Below are positions 25,508-34,728 of a stretch of 64,000 nucleotides of DNA, in pieces. Source of the stretch: Methanosarcina acetivorans C2A (GTDB lineage Archaea > Halobacteriota > Methanosarcinia > Methanosarcinales > Methanosarcinaceae). The position numbers and the translations under genes are program-made. How positions within the stretch are numbered: position 1 is the stretch's first letter; each line of letters starts with the position of its first letter. The stretch covers positions 62,001 through 126,000 of the forward strand of contig NC_003552.1 of the NCBI RefSeq assembly GCF_000007345.1. The letters run 5' to 3'. The notes under the pieces were generated by a model. The model did not search any database. It had not been told where the DNA came from and saw only the letters and a list, made by a program, of their open reading frames with translations.

Positions 25508-26182
25508 AAGCGCTTACTCTCCGATTAATACCCTGACTCTCATAAACCATAGTTCGCATGAAACAACAGATTCTCAGAACTTCCGAAATTTAAGGATTTA
25601 TGGGTTCAAGGTCCCTGAAATTTATGAAATTATGATTCCTGAAATTACGAATCTTCCTGTATCTCAGCTATGGATTTTAAATCTTCTCTTATTTGTACTG
25701 TTACTTTATAAATCTATTATATCTAACTTTGCCCCCCGTGAAAGAAATATTCTTTTTGCTTATATATATTCAGAGAGCACTCTAAAATTTGCTAGCTTCT
25801 AATGAAACAAAATTATTAATCTGATGTCCGTTTCTGAACAGCTTACTTATATGTTATTTTTTATCCGAGGCAGAGCTTTTTTTTATTTAAACCCTTATTC
25901 AAGTTTTCAGGTTGCTTTATACAGGATATAATAATGCAGGTAATAATGCAGGGTATCACGATAAGGGGGTAAGCAATTCCGAATACACAAATGCCGGATA
26001 AACAAATGCCGGATAAACAAATGCGGATAAACAAATGTAGTGTATAAAGGCAGTTTCCGGTAAATGAAACACTCCCCTTTGAGAAGGAACGAGTTGAATA
26101 GGTTTTTATCGGATGGATGGCTTGAAAGTGAAGTCGGGAGATTTCCCGGCAGAACTTGATGTTCACATCGGAAAGTGATTTA
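25508..26182. other. Intergenic region with short tandem repeats
   Basis: Divergent promoter region of ino1 and the mtnA-like gene. It includes TTTATGAAATTATGATTCC repeats near 25615-25650, TATATATATT at 25759-25769 and an array at 25987-26037. No gene was accepted. Confidence 0.45.
25987..26037. repeat. 15-bp tandem repeat
   Basis: ACAAATGCCGGATAA is present twice exactly, once with a 1-bp deletion, and once as a partial copy. Two TAATAATGCAGG units lie about 40 bp to the left. Confidence 0.75.
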
Positions 26183-27202
26183 ATGAGGACAATTGACTGG
26201 AATGAAGAGTCCAATTCTGTGGTACTGGTAGACCAGACCTTACTCCCGCAGGAATACAAAGTAATAGAATGCAAAACCCTGAGTTCGCTCTGTGAAGCTA
26301 TAAAATCTCTCCGGATCAGGGGCGCACCTGCGCTTGGCGCTGCAGGAGGTTTTGGAATTGCCCTGGCAGCTTCCCTCAGCGGGGCAAAAGATCTAGAATC
26401 AATGACAAGAGACCTCAAGGTTGCGGCAAAAGCCCTTAAATCGACCCGCTCTACAGCCGTAAACCTGGGCTGGGGTGTGGACAGGGTTTTAAATGCAATT
26501 TCTGATGCCTTCGATGTCCAGGGAGCCAGGGATATTGCCCTTCAGGAAGCTAGGGACATTGCGGAAGAGGATATAGCAACAAATAAGCTGATAGGTAAGT
26601 ACGGGACAAAATTCCTGAAAGACGGAGATTCCGTCCTTACTCACTGCAACGCGGGAAGGCTTGCCTGTGTTGACTGGGGTACGGCTCTCGGAGTTGTACG
26701 TTCGGCTATTGAAGAAGGCAAAGAGATCAAAGTTATTGCCTGCGAGACAAGGCCTTTGAACCAGGGAAGCAGGATCACTACCTGGGAACTCATGCAGGAC
26801 AAAATCCCTGTAACCCTTATTGCAGATTCGATGGCTGGCTGGGCAATGCATCAGGGGCTTGTGGACAGTGTGCTCGTAGGAGCCGACCGGATTACCCAGG
26901 ATGTTGTTTTTAACAAGATCGGAACCTATACACACTCGATCCTTGCAAAAGAGCATGAAATTCCCTTCTATGTGGCAGCTCCTATCTCTACTTTCGACTT
27001 CAAAGGCTGGGAAGGAAGTGTAAAAATTGAAATGCGTGATCCTGACGAGCTGCGGTTCTCAGGCTGCCAGCAGCTTGCCCCGAAAGATGTTGAGGTTTAT
27101 AATCCCGCTTTTGACGCAACCCCCATGGAAAACGTGACTGCGATAATCACGGATAAAGGAGTATTTTATCCGCCTTTCCTGCTGGACGAGGTTCTTGTCT
27201 GA
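26183..27202 (+). CDS. mtnA: MtnA-family sugar-phosphate isomerase (methylthioribose-1-P isomerase / aIF2B-like)
   Basis: This 339-aa protein belongs to the MtnA/eIF2B-alpha superfamily. Signatures are IRGAPALGAAGGFGIAL, the catalytic region THCNAGRLACVDWGTALG, ACETRPLNQGSRITTWEL and VLVGADRITQD (catalytic Asp). Members isomerise 5-methylthioribose-1-phosphate in methionine salvage or ribose-1,5-bisphosphate in nucleoside recycling. The Cys and Asp fit an enzyme rather than a translation-factor subunit. I chose ATG 26183 (MRTIDWNEE), with GGAAAGTG upstream; the frame also opens at 26156. Its neighbours do not help. Confidence 0.85.
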   Translation: MRTIDWNEESNSVVLVDQTLLPQEYKVIECKTLSSLCEAIKSLRIRGAPALGAAGGFGIALAASLSGAKDLESMTRDLKVAAKALKSTRSTAVNLGWGVDRVLNAISDAFDVQGARDIALQEARDIAEEDIATNKLIGKYGTKFLKDGDSVLTHCNAGRLACVDWGTALGVVRSAIEEGKEIKVIACETRPLNQGSRITTWELMQDKIPVTLIADSMAGWAMHQGLVDSVLVGADRITQDVVFNKIGTYTHSILAKEHEIPFYVAAPISTFDFKGWEGSVKIEMRDPDELRFSGCQQLAPKDVEVYNPAFDATPMENVTAIITDKGVFYPPFLLDEVLV

Positions 27203-27461
27203 GATCTCCCGCCTCCGGTTTTTGGAATTTGAGGACACAGTTTTTCCATCCTTGAGTAACCCTGTTTCGGAATAGCTCTGCAGGATTTATATATGAGAAC
27301 TGTAAATTATCTGATAACTATCTAAATGAGAAGTTCAAAAGTAATTTACTAGTGTTTTACAATCAAAAACAAATCAATTAATCAATATTATATAATCAAT
27401 CAATATCATATGTGTATTCAATTAATCAATACTATATGTATTCTTAAAGGTGTTATTACTC

Positions 27462-27629
27462 ATGGCTAAAAGATCAGGTTCCGGACTTCAGTCCTCAGCA
27501 GGGCTCATGCGCTACTATGAAGCTGACAAAAATGCAGTTCACATCCAGCCAAAAACAGTGCTGATTGTCGGTGCCCTCGCAGGCATAGCAGTACTATTCT
27601 TAAGTGCTGTAAACGGCTTCTGGCCATAA
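27462..27629 (+). CDS. Preprotein translocase subunit Sec61-beta (SecG homologue)
   Basis: A 55-aa tail-anchored protein starting MAKRSGSGLQSSAGLMRYYE. Its conserved GLMRYYEAD box is followed by one membrane helix, VLIVGALAGIAVLFLSAV (residues ~33-50). This is the archaeal Sec61-beta pattern, the small third subunit of the SecYE translocon. AAAGGTG stands 11 nt before the ATG. It is too short for many gene finders. The next gene starts 25 bp downstream, so they may be co-transcribed. Confidence 0.9.
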   Translation: MAKRSGSGLQSSAGLMRYYEADKNAVHIQPKTVLIVGALAGIAVLFLSAVNGFWP

Positions 27630-27653
27630 CTACAGTTTTCCGGCAGGGTTCCT

Positions 27654-28631
27654 TTGAGCAGGCATAGTTCTGGAAAAAAAGATACCAAAAACGCGAAGAA
27701 ATTTCCTTCAGGCGCCAGAACACCTAAACCTATAGTTTTTATTCTGGGTTTTCTCCTGATAGTTGTGGGTATCTTCGGGGTCATATACAACCCCTCCAAT
27801 TCCATAGAGGAAGCTCTTTCCTGGGAAGTTTCGAAGGCAGGCACATTATCTTTTTCTCCGAGAGAAGAGCCCGTGTTCACGGTTCAAGAAATTGAGGATC
27901 CTTACTCTCCTGAGGACCCGGATATTCTGAAACTGGTCTCTTTTGAGAGCAGCGGCGAAAATGTCCAGGCCCTCCTGAGAATTCCTGATAATGCTTTTTC
28001 TGTCCCGGGCATAGTTTTGCTGCCTGGAGCAGGAGTCAGCAAAGAAGGTGAACAGGGGCTGGCTGTAGAACTCTCTAAAATGGGCTATGCGACCCTTACC
28101 CTTGACCAGCGCAACAAGGGTGCAATAAACGTTGATAGGGACCTTGAACTCTTCAGGGCAGGGCTCGAACCTGTCGAATACCTTATGGTTTATGACGTCC
28201 TCAAAGCCGCAGACGTGCTTTCCGTCCAGCCTGAAATAGATCCTGAAAGGCTTGCAGTCCTCGGGGAAAGTAACGGCGGCAGGTTTGCAATTATTGCCTG
28301 TGCCCTTGAGCCTTCCCTTAAAGGAGTTATGGGGATCAGCACGTCGGGGTACGGCACCGAAGGGGTCGACCCTGCAAGTGTGGCTGACTCCGAAGCTTAT
28401 CGGTTTTACCGTTCAATTGACCCAGACACATACCTCAGTGCCCTACCGCCCTCAAGGCTTGTCATGTTCCACTCTTTTAATGATACCGTGGTCCCGCATG
28501 ACCTGGCACTCAGGACCTTTGACCTTGCAGAAGAACCAAAGGCAATGTATAATACTACCGAAGAAACGCACGGATTCACAGCTTCCATGCGCTCTGATCT
28601 TGAAAAAGAACTTGCACAAATTCTTTCTTGA
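27654..28631 (+). CDS. Membrane-anchored alpha/beta hydrolase
   Basis: This 325-aa protein has a basic N-terminus, one membrane helix (PIVFILGFLLIVVGIFGVIY, residues ~25-44) and an alpha/beta-hydrolase domain. The nucleophile elbow is LGESNGGRFA (GxSxG) near residue 205. The acid is probably the Asp in HSFNDTVVPHD, and the His is in EETHGFTAS. LLPGAGVSKEGEQGLAVELS supplies the oxyanion region. The domain faces outside if the basic end is cytoplasmic. The start is a TTG 25 bp after the Sec61-beta stop; no better in-frame start precedes the membrane helix. The substrate is unknown. Confidence 0.75.
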   Translation: MSRHSSGKKDTKNAKKFPSGARTPKPIVFILGFLLIVVGIFGVIYNPSNSIEEALSWEVSKAGTLSFSPREEPVFTVQEIEDPYSPEDPDILKLVSFESSGENVQALLRIPDNAFSVPGIVLLPGAGVSKEGEQGLAVELSKMGYATLTLDQRNKGAINVDRDLELFRAGLEPVEYLMVYDVLKAADVLSVQPEIDPERLAVLGESNGGRFAIIACALEPSLKGVMGISTSGYGTEGVDPASVADSEAYRFYRSIDPDTYLSALPPSRLVMFHSFNDTVVPHDLALRTFDLAEEPKAMYNTTEETHGFTASMRSDLEKELAQILS

Positions 28632-28761
28632 TTTTATTCTAATATTCTTTTTGCTAAGCTTAGCTGATTTTATTTTTCAGGTTTTCTTATTTGCGATTTT
28701 CTTTCTGCTCATTTGTATCTTTTGCAATTATACTGTTCAATTTTATATTCCATAACAAAAC

Positions 28762-28789
28762 TGTTATATAACAAATTTGTTATATAACA
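28762..28789. promoter_or_regulatory. 28-bp perfect palindrome: twin operator and TATA upstream of the ATPase pair
   Basis: Two copies of the 12-bp palindrome TGTTATATAACA are separated by AATT, giving a perfect 28-bp dyad. Each half contains a TATATAA sequence usable as a TATA box. It sits 40 bp before the first ATPase gene, at the correct promoter distance. This is the pattern expected for an operator where a dimeric repressor covers the TATA box. Confidence 0.7.
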
Positions 28790-28828
28790 ATATGCTGAAC
28801 TTTGAATGGTAAATTTGAGTGATATCTT

Positions 28829-30013
28829 ATGATGCCTGTAGGGAGCCCTGCAATTGGAGAAGACTTTGTTGATCGTGAACAGGAGATCAAACAAATTCTG
28901 GCAACATTAAGAAAAGACAATGTTCTTCTTGCCGCACCTCGAAGATTTGGAAAAACCTCGATTATGCGAAAGTTAGAAAGAGAATTATTTGGTGATGGTA
29001 ATGTTGTCATTTTTCTCGATGTTGAAAGTATAAATTCTCCACAAAGATTCTTATCTGAAATTATCTTGGAGTTGACTGACTTCAAAGAGTTCAGTATCAA
29101 ATCTGGGTTTCTACCTAAAATAAAAAATATTTGTAAATTAGTTCAAGATAACATAGAGGAAATAGAGATTCATACGATTTTCAAGGCTAAACTAAGAAGT
29201 AGCGTTGAGGAAAGTTTGAAAGAAGACTGGATAGATAAATCTGATGCAGTATTTAGAATGATCAATAATAATAATTTAAATGTCTATTTCATTTTTGATG
29301 AATTTCCCATTGCTATCAAAAATATGGATTCAATGGATGCAAAAATATTTTTATCTTGGTTCCGAGGGTTGCGGCAGACCTGTACTCATGTACGTTTTAT
29401 TGTTGGGGGTTCTGTAAGTATTGAACGTGTCTTGAGAAATGTTGGGGGCACCAATGTCATTAATGATTTTAAAACAATAAGGGTAAATGGTTTTGAAAGG
29501 GATGTCGCACTCCAAATTGTCAAAAATGGTTTTGAGGAAGAGGATTGGGAATATACACCTTTATTAGGAAATAAAATCCTAGATTGCGTTGGAGAATCTT
29601 ATATTCCTTATTTTGTTGGAATTATGCTCAGTGCTATAGTGGACGAGCAAATTATCACCCGTAAGGCTGTAGATAGTGATTTAATTGAAAATGTTTATAA
29701 TGCTCGTCTCCTTGGGAGTAAAAGTAAGCATTATTTTGATCCTTACTTCGATAGGCTTAGAATTTTTTATCATGAAATGGATGTAAAAGCTGCAAAAGCA
29801 ATATTAGGAAGAATTTCAACTACAGAAAATTACCCTCTTGAACTTGCTTTTGACGCTTTCCAGCAAGAAACAGGGTCTTATGATTATGAACATTTTTTAG
29901 ATCTGATTTCTGACCTTGAAAATGATTTCTACATCGAAATCAATAATGGAGAACTTAATTTTTACTCCAAGATGCTCAAAGATTGGTGGAGGATTTTCCA
30001 TGGAAAGGTCTAA
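28829..30013 (+). CDS. Archaeal P-loop ATPase (AAA-like), first gene of the coupled pair
   Basis: A 394-aa protein of the archaeal AAA-like ATPase group. A short motif, GSPAIGEDFVDREQEI, precedes Walker A AAPRRFGKTS (residues 36-44). Walker B is YFIFDEFP near residue 156, and a sensor-like RFIVGGSVSIERVL follows. The C-terminal half is helical and contains a possible winged-helix region. Composition is clearly more AT-rich than the neighbouring hydrolase and mutS-like genes. The stop overlaps the start of the next ATPase gene by 14 bp. I infer a nucleotide-driven switch acting with it. No enzymatic effector domain can be seen, and the function is unknown. Confidence 0.8.
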   Translation: MMPVGSPAIGEDFVDREQEIKQILATLRKDNVLLAAPRRFGKTSIMRKLERELFGDGNVVIFLDVESINSPQRFLSEIILELTDFKEFSIKSGFLPKIKNICKLVQDNIEEIEIHTIFKAKLRSSVEESLKEDWIDKSDAVFRMINNNNLNVYFIFDEFPIAIKNMDSMDAKIFLSWFRGLRQTCTHVRFIVGGSVSIERVLRNVGGTNVINDFKTIRVNGFERDVALQIVKNGFEEEDWEYTPLLGNKILDCVGESYIPYFVGIMLSAIVDEQIITRKAVDSDLIENVYNARLLGSKSKHYFDPYFDRLRIFYHEMDVKAAKAILGRISTTENYPLELAFDAFQQETGSYDYEHFLDLISDLENDFYIEINNGELNFYSKMLKDWWRIFHGKV

Positions 30014-32453
30014 AGGTACTATGTCTGATTGCATCAATTGTAATTCATCTATTGCTGTTAGCACTTCTATTAGCGTTTCTTCTAATAATCCTAAAGGGAT
30101 CACTTTATACAGGTATTCTCCAGAAAATGTTCCTCCTGAAATTTTAAAAAATATCTTTGTTGGAAGAGATGACCTTTTTGAAAAAACATTTAAAGATCTT
30201 GAAACCGCTGGAAAAAATAAAACTCCAAGGTTTTATTTGATTGTAGGTTCGCGAGGAATAGGAAAATCGCATTTTTTAATCATGCTGTATTACAGAATAA
30301 AGCAGGAGCTAAGCTCTCTTTACATTCCGATTAAATTTGCAGAAGAAGAATATTCAGTTTACCGAGCTTCAGATTTCTTCTTGAGGGTTTTGCAAGAGAG
30401 AAATGAAGATATTTCCGGTATTTTGTCTCTTACTGATGAAGACGAGATCCTTGGTGCTTCTCTTGATAGGCTTAAAGAAATTGCCAAAAAAGAAAATAAA
30501 ACATATCTGATCTTTGTTGAGAATTTACACGAAGTGTTCCGACAATTCGACGCAAAAGAAGTTCAAAAATTAAGGTCAATTTTCCAAAAGTATGATTTTT
30601 TTTCAGTAATAGCTTCTTCTCCAATTATTTTTCCTGGAGTGGCTGAAAGCGAAGAACCTTTTTATAACTTTTTCAGAATTCAGCATTTGAGAGAACTCAC
30701 AATTGATGAAATAAAGATCCTGCTTAAAAAAATTGCTGAAATTGAAGGTAACATCGAATTTCTGGAGAACTTTAAAAAATGTGAACCAAGAATAGAAGGT
30801 ATATCACATCTCACAGGTGGGAGTCCCAGGCTTATAATCTTTTTTTATGAACTGATTACCAGAGATAATTTTGATGATATGGAGAGAGTATTTTTCAAAA
30901 TATTGGATGAACACACCCCCTATTATCAAGAAATATTCCAGCTTTTAACAGGTCAGAGAAGATTGATATTCGACGCAGTTATCTCTTCTGAGTCTCCCAT
31001 AACTCCAAAGCAGATTTCTGAGAAAACGAGAGTTGATGCTTCAGTTGTCATAACACAACTTCGGAGACTTGAAAAGGATGGTTATGTTCTTTCAAGGCCT
31101 TCGGGAAGAGAGACTTATTACGAAGTGCGTGAGAGGCTTTTCCGTCTCTGGAGGGATATGCGGCAGCCTCTTGGAAGAAATAGAATTTCTGTATTTCTAG
31201 ATTTCTTGAAACTCTGGTATACTTCGGAAGAACAAAAAGAACTTTTTGAGAAAAAATTCTACCTTCTTGGGTCCGGCAATAAAGAAGTTCTAAAAGATCT
31301 CTGCTACTATGTTGAAGTTTTACCGGATGAATATAAGACCAAAGCTCTCTTGAATCTCATCCCAAAAATTATAAAGTTTGAGGAATGGGAAGAAGCTGAT
31401 CATGATATTCAAAAATTAAAGGAAAGTGCAAGTAAAAGTACGGATAGTGATCTGAAAGCAAAATCCCTGATCCTTGAAAGCCTTTCCAATTATAAGCATG
31501 ACAAAACTGCTCTTGAAACATTTAAAAAAACTCTAAACTTTGATACTAAAGACTATTCTGATCTTTTGGATTCTGGCAATGTTACAATATATAAGAAGCT
31601 GTTGAAGGCATTTGATAAAATTCTGGATCTAAATCCTGAAGACGAGTATGCGCTATCAAGAAAAGGAAATGCTTTAATTATATTGGAAAGATACGAAGAA
31701 GCTACTGAAGTTTTAGACAGTATTCTTGACCTAAATCCTGAAGACGAGTATGCGCTATTAAGAAAAGGATACGTTCTAAATCATTTGGAAAGATATGAAG
31801 AAGCTGTTGAAGTTTTCACCAAGCTTTTGAACCTAAATCCTGAAAATGAATATGCGCTATCCGGAAAAGGGCATACTTTATTTTCATTGGAAAGGTACGA
31901 AGAAGCTATTGAGATGTTTGTCAAAGTCAAAAACATAACAAGTAATGAATCGTTTAAATTTGAAAGTACCCTTGAGTTGATTGAAGCCTATCTTTCCCTT
32001 GATCAAGTTGCTGGAGCAATTGCTGAAATCGAGTCAATTAAGAGTAAAATATCTGACCAAACTCCTAACTTAATTGAAAAGTTCCTTGACGTTTGTTGGG
32101 AAATTGTTTTTAAAGAATTAAGAACTGGAAATCTTGGAAGTGGAAGAAAGTATATAAATGCTATTTTTGATCTAGAACATCTACTTACAAAAGAAATATT
32201 TGAAGCTTCAATGATCAACTTTTTCAAAACAGCGATCGATTCTGGTGAACTTGAAATTTTAAAAATATCTATTGGTGAAATTTCAGAACTTAAAGTAGAT
32301 GACTATCTTGGACTTCTCAAACCTATTATAAAAGCAGTTGAAATTATAGAAACAAAAGATGTTCAGAAATATTATAAACTACAGGTAGAAGAAAAGGAGA
32401 TTGTGGCTGATCTTGTCCGGAAAATCTCCAAATCCGAAGATCTGTTACCGTAA
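30000..32453 (+). CDS. P-loop ATPase with winged helix and TPR repeats, second gene of the coupled pair
   Basis: This 817-aa multidomain protein starts at ATG 30000, which has GGAGG about 8 nt upstream and overlaps the previous gene by 14 bp. An N-terminal linker is followed by FVGRDDLFEKT, Walker A LIVGSRGIGKSH (residues ~80-91) and a degenerate Walker B TYLIFVENLHE. An ORC/STAND-like sensor region (SHLTGGSPRLI) and a winged helix (SPITPKQISEKTRVDASVV, ~residues 340-385) come next. A helical region leads to three 34-residue TPRs (~530-645) whose DNA units recur every 102 bp. The long helical C-terminus is not recognised. The layout resembles NTPase switches that sense a partner through TPRs. 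Confidence 0.8.
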   Translation: MERSKGTMSDCINCNSSIAVSTSISVSSNNPKGITLYRYSPENVPPEILKNIFVGRDDLFEKTFKDLETAGKNKTPRFYLIVGSRGIGKSHFLIMLYYRIKQELSSLYIPIKFAEEEYSVYRASDFFLRVLQERNEDISGILSLTDEDEILGASLDRLKEIAKKENKTYLIFVENLHEVFRQFDAKEVQKLRSIFQKYDFFSVIASSPIIFPGVAESEEPFYNFFRIQHLRELTIDEIKILLKKIAEIEGNIEFLENFKKCEPRIEGISHLTGGSPRLIIFFYELITRDNFDDMERVFFKILDEHTPYYQEIFQLLTGQRRLIFDAVISSESPITPKQISEKTRVDASVVITQLRRLEKDGYVLSRPSGRETYYEVRERLFRLWRDMRQPLGRNRISVFLDFLKLWYTSEEQKELFEKKFYLLGSGNKEVLKDLCYYVEVLPDEYKTKALLNLIPKIIKFEEWEEADHDIQKLKESASKSTDSDLKAKSLILESLSNYKHDKTALETFKKTLNFDTKDYSDLLDSGNVTIYKKLLKAFDKILDLNPEDEYALSRKGNALIILERYEEATEVLDSILDLNPEDEYALLRKGYVLNHLERYEEAVEVFTKLLNLNPENEYALSGKGHTLFSLERYEEAIEMFVKVKNITSNESFKFESTLELIEAYLSLDQVAGAIAEIESIKSKISDQTPNLIEKFLDVCWEIVFKELRTGNLGSGRKYINAIFDLEHLLTKEIFEASMINFFKTAIDSGELEILKISIGEISELKVDDYLGLLKPIIKAVEIIETKDVQKYYKLQVEEKEIVADLVRKISKSEDLLP

Positions 32454-32604
32454 GAATATAAAATGCTATGAATTGAATTCTGAGTAATACATAGTTCGAC
32501 AGTAAGCTGCACTAGCTTAATTTGTTTGCCAAGGTTTTTATATTGAAACTTTTATTTTAATTCTCTTAACTATATTATTTAAATAATTTCAAATTGTTAT
32601 TCGA

Positions 32605-34728
32605 ATGATGTCAGGGCAAAGTATCTCAGGCTTACAGGAACTTAATGGAATAGGAGAGCGAGTAGCCTGCAGGCTTGTCGAGCACTTCGGAAGTGAGGAG
32701 GCAGCTCTCCAGGCGATCCTTGAAGGGGACATAGCTTCGCTTTCCGAGGTCAATGGGGTCAGCCATACCTTTGCTCTTTCTCTTGCCAGGGACTTCAGGG
32801 CCAGGGTTGAAGGCTGTGCAATTTCCGATTTTCTGAAGACAAAAGAAGCCCTTGACCTCTACTCCCGCCTGCTCGAGCTGATAAAAACCTTTGCTCATAC
32901 GGCGCATGCAAGGGACAAGCTGGACCTTTTTTATCCGTTCCCTGCATCCCGCATGGACCTTATTCAGGAAAGACGGGCTTTTGTAGGGGAGTATCTGGAG
33001 CTTGGCGATGTTCTCTCTGCAGATAAAGAGTTCCTGGACCTCCTTTCCAGCGTGAAAAAGCTCAGGCCGGTCCCGGGGAGCCTGAGGGTAAGGGACAGGG
33101 TCATTCTTTCCGGAGACCGGAAAACTCTGGATGAAGCAAAGGAAAGGTTCCAGGCATTTTTGCCTGTTCAGGCGGTGGAGAGCTTTTCCGAGTTCGTGGA
33201 CCTCGCAAGAGGCTACTCGAATGTGATTATTTTTGACGATACTTATCTTGCTTTTGACCTGCCTGAAGGGCTTGAACCCGAGTTTTTCCAGGACCCTTCA
33301 AAAGCGGAATTCTGGCAGATCCTTCCCGAAGTAGAGCTGGCTTTTTTTGCAAGGAACCTGGACTGCATTCTTGCCTGCCTGGATATCACATCAACCCTGC
33401 GGGTTCTTGGCTTTGATTTCTTTGAGGAACTCTCTGATGAGGAGCTTGAGACTCTCAAAACAGCCCTTCTGAAAGTGGGAGATGACGGAAAGCCTGTTGA
33501 AGGGTTTGACCCCGAACTTGACAGGCTCGAAGCTGCCCTGCAAAACCTTGATCCTGTGCTGACCTCCGTTTTAAATGAGGCAAACCAGCGCATGAACCGA
33601 ACACTTGAAGCAAGTTCTCTTACCCTGAGCGGGCAGGAACTCATCAAGCTTGTGAGCGGGGGAATGGAAATTAAAGACCTGCTTGCAAAAGAACTCCACA
33701 GGGTCTATACAGGCGAGATCGAAGCTGTAAAAGAGGAACTTGCAGAAAAGCTCGATTTCCAGAAACAGGAAAAACTGCTGCTTGACTCTCTCTTCTCCGA
33801 TGAAATCGCCTATCCTCTCAGGGCCGAACAGGCTCAGCTGCAGCTTCTCAGGCAAAAGCTGAACATGTCCTTTGAAAAAGTAAGGCTTGCCCGCAAAAGG
33901 GAGCTTGCAAAAGTTCTCTCAAGCTTCCGCCGGCCTGTAGAAAGGCTTGTCAGGGAGGTCCTCGACTTTGACCTGGGTTTTTCCATAGCCTGCTTTGCCT
34001 CCCGGTTCAGGCTGAAAATGCCGGAGCCAATCTCTGAAGCCGGAATCGGCTTTGAAGAAGGAGAAAACCTTTTCCTGAAAGCCAGGTACGGAAAAATCGA
34101 CCCTGTCAGTTATTCCGTCGGAAAAACTCGTTTTTCTCCGGAAGGGTTTGAAAACAGGGTTGTACTTTTGAGCGGAGTAAACTCCGGGGGCAAGACCTCC
34201 TTACTTGAACTCCTTGCCCAGTGTGTGGTTCTGGGGTACATGGGCTTTCCTGTCCCTGCAAAAGAACTTGAGCTGGGTTCTGTAGAAGAATTCTATTATT
34301 TCGGAAAATCAAAAGGAACACTTGATGCAGGAGCCTTTGAAACCACCCTCAAGCAGTTTTCCGTGCTTTCCGAAGCTTCCGGGAAACTCGTGCTTGCCGA
34401 TGAGCTGGAATCAATTACCGAACCCGGAGCTTCAGCCCGGATCATAGCAGGAATCCTTGAATACCTTACCCGAAGCGAAGAGAGCCTTGGGGTTTTTGTT
34501 TCCCACCTTTCGGAACTGATCCTTGAAAATACCGGGACAGATATCAGAGTGGACGGAATAGAAGCCGAGGGGCTGGACTCCCGCCTGGAGCTGATCGTAA
34601 ACCGAAATCCGATATACAATCGCGTGGCAAGAAGCACCCCGGAACTTATTGTAGAAAGGCTGCTGAGAAAGACAACGGGAAAAGAGCAGGAGTTCTATGC
34701 CCATTTAAAGAATAAGTTTAAAAATTAA
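32605..34728 (+). CDS. MutS-related ATPase with N-terminal helix-hairpin-helix
   Basis: A 707-aa protein. Residues ~5-65 form helix-hairpin-helix motifs (LQELNGIGERVACRLVEHFG, LSEVNGVSHTFALSLA). The central region has the helical lever and clamp of the MutS family. The C-terminal ATPase has Walker A LSGVNSGGKTSLLELLAQC (~residues 522-540), Walker B LVLADELES and a FVSHLSEL switch motif. The mismatch-binding N-terminal domain I (FxE) is absent, so canonical mismatch repair is unlikely. It belongs with archaeal MutS-like proteins that recognise branched or recombining DNA. It is GC-richer than the ATPase pair just upstream. Confidence 0.8.
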   Translation: MMSGQSISGLQELNGIGERVACRLVEHFGSEEAALQAILEGDIASLSEVNGVSHTFALSLARDFRARVEGCAISDFLKTKEALDLYSRLLELIKTFAHTAHARDKLDLFYPFPASRMDLIQERRAFVGEYLELGDVLSADKEFLDLLSSVKKLRPVPGSLRVRDRVILSGDRKTLDEAKERFQAFLPVQAVESFSEFVDLARGYSNVIIFDDTYLAFDLPEGLEPEFFQDPSKAEFWQILPEVELAFFARNLDCILACLDITSTLRVLGFDFFEELSDEELETLKTALLKVGDDGKPVEGFDPELDRLEAALQNLDPVLTSVLNEANQRMNRTLEASSLTLSGQELIKLVSGGMEIKDLLAKELHRVYTGEIEAVKEELAEKLDFQKQEKLLLDSLFSDEIAYPLRAEQAQLQLLRQKLNMSFEKVRLARKRELAKVLSSFRRPVERLVREVLDFDLGFSIACFASRFRLKMPEPISEAGIGFEEGENLFLKARYGKIDPVSYSVGKTRFSPEGFENRVVLLSGVNSGGKTSLLELLAQCVVLGYMGFPVPAKELELGSVEEFYYFGKSKGTLDAGAFETTLKQFSVLSEASGKLVLADELESITEPGASARIIAGILEYLTRSEESLGVFVSHLSELILENTGTDIRVDGIEAEGLDSRLELIVNRNPIYNRVARSTPELIVERLLRKTTGKEQEFYAHLKNKFKN

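Noticed and set aside
25861-26418. 185-codon minus-strand frame
   Set aside because: It overlaps the mtnA-like gene in antisense and then runs into the 15-bp repeats; no plausible protein features.
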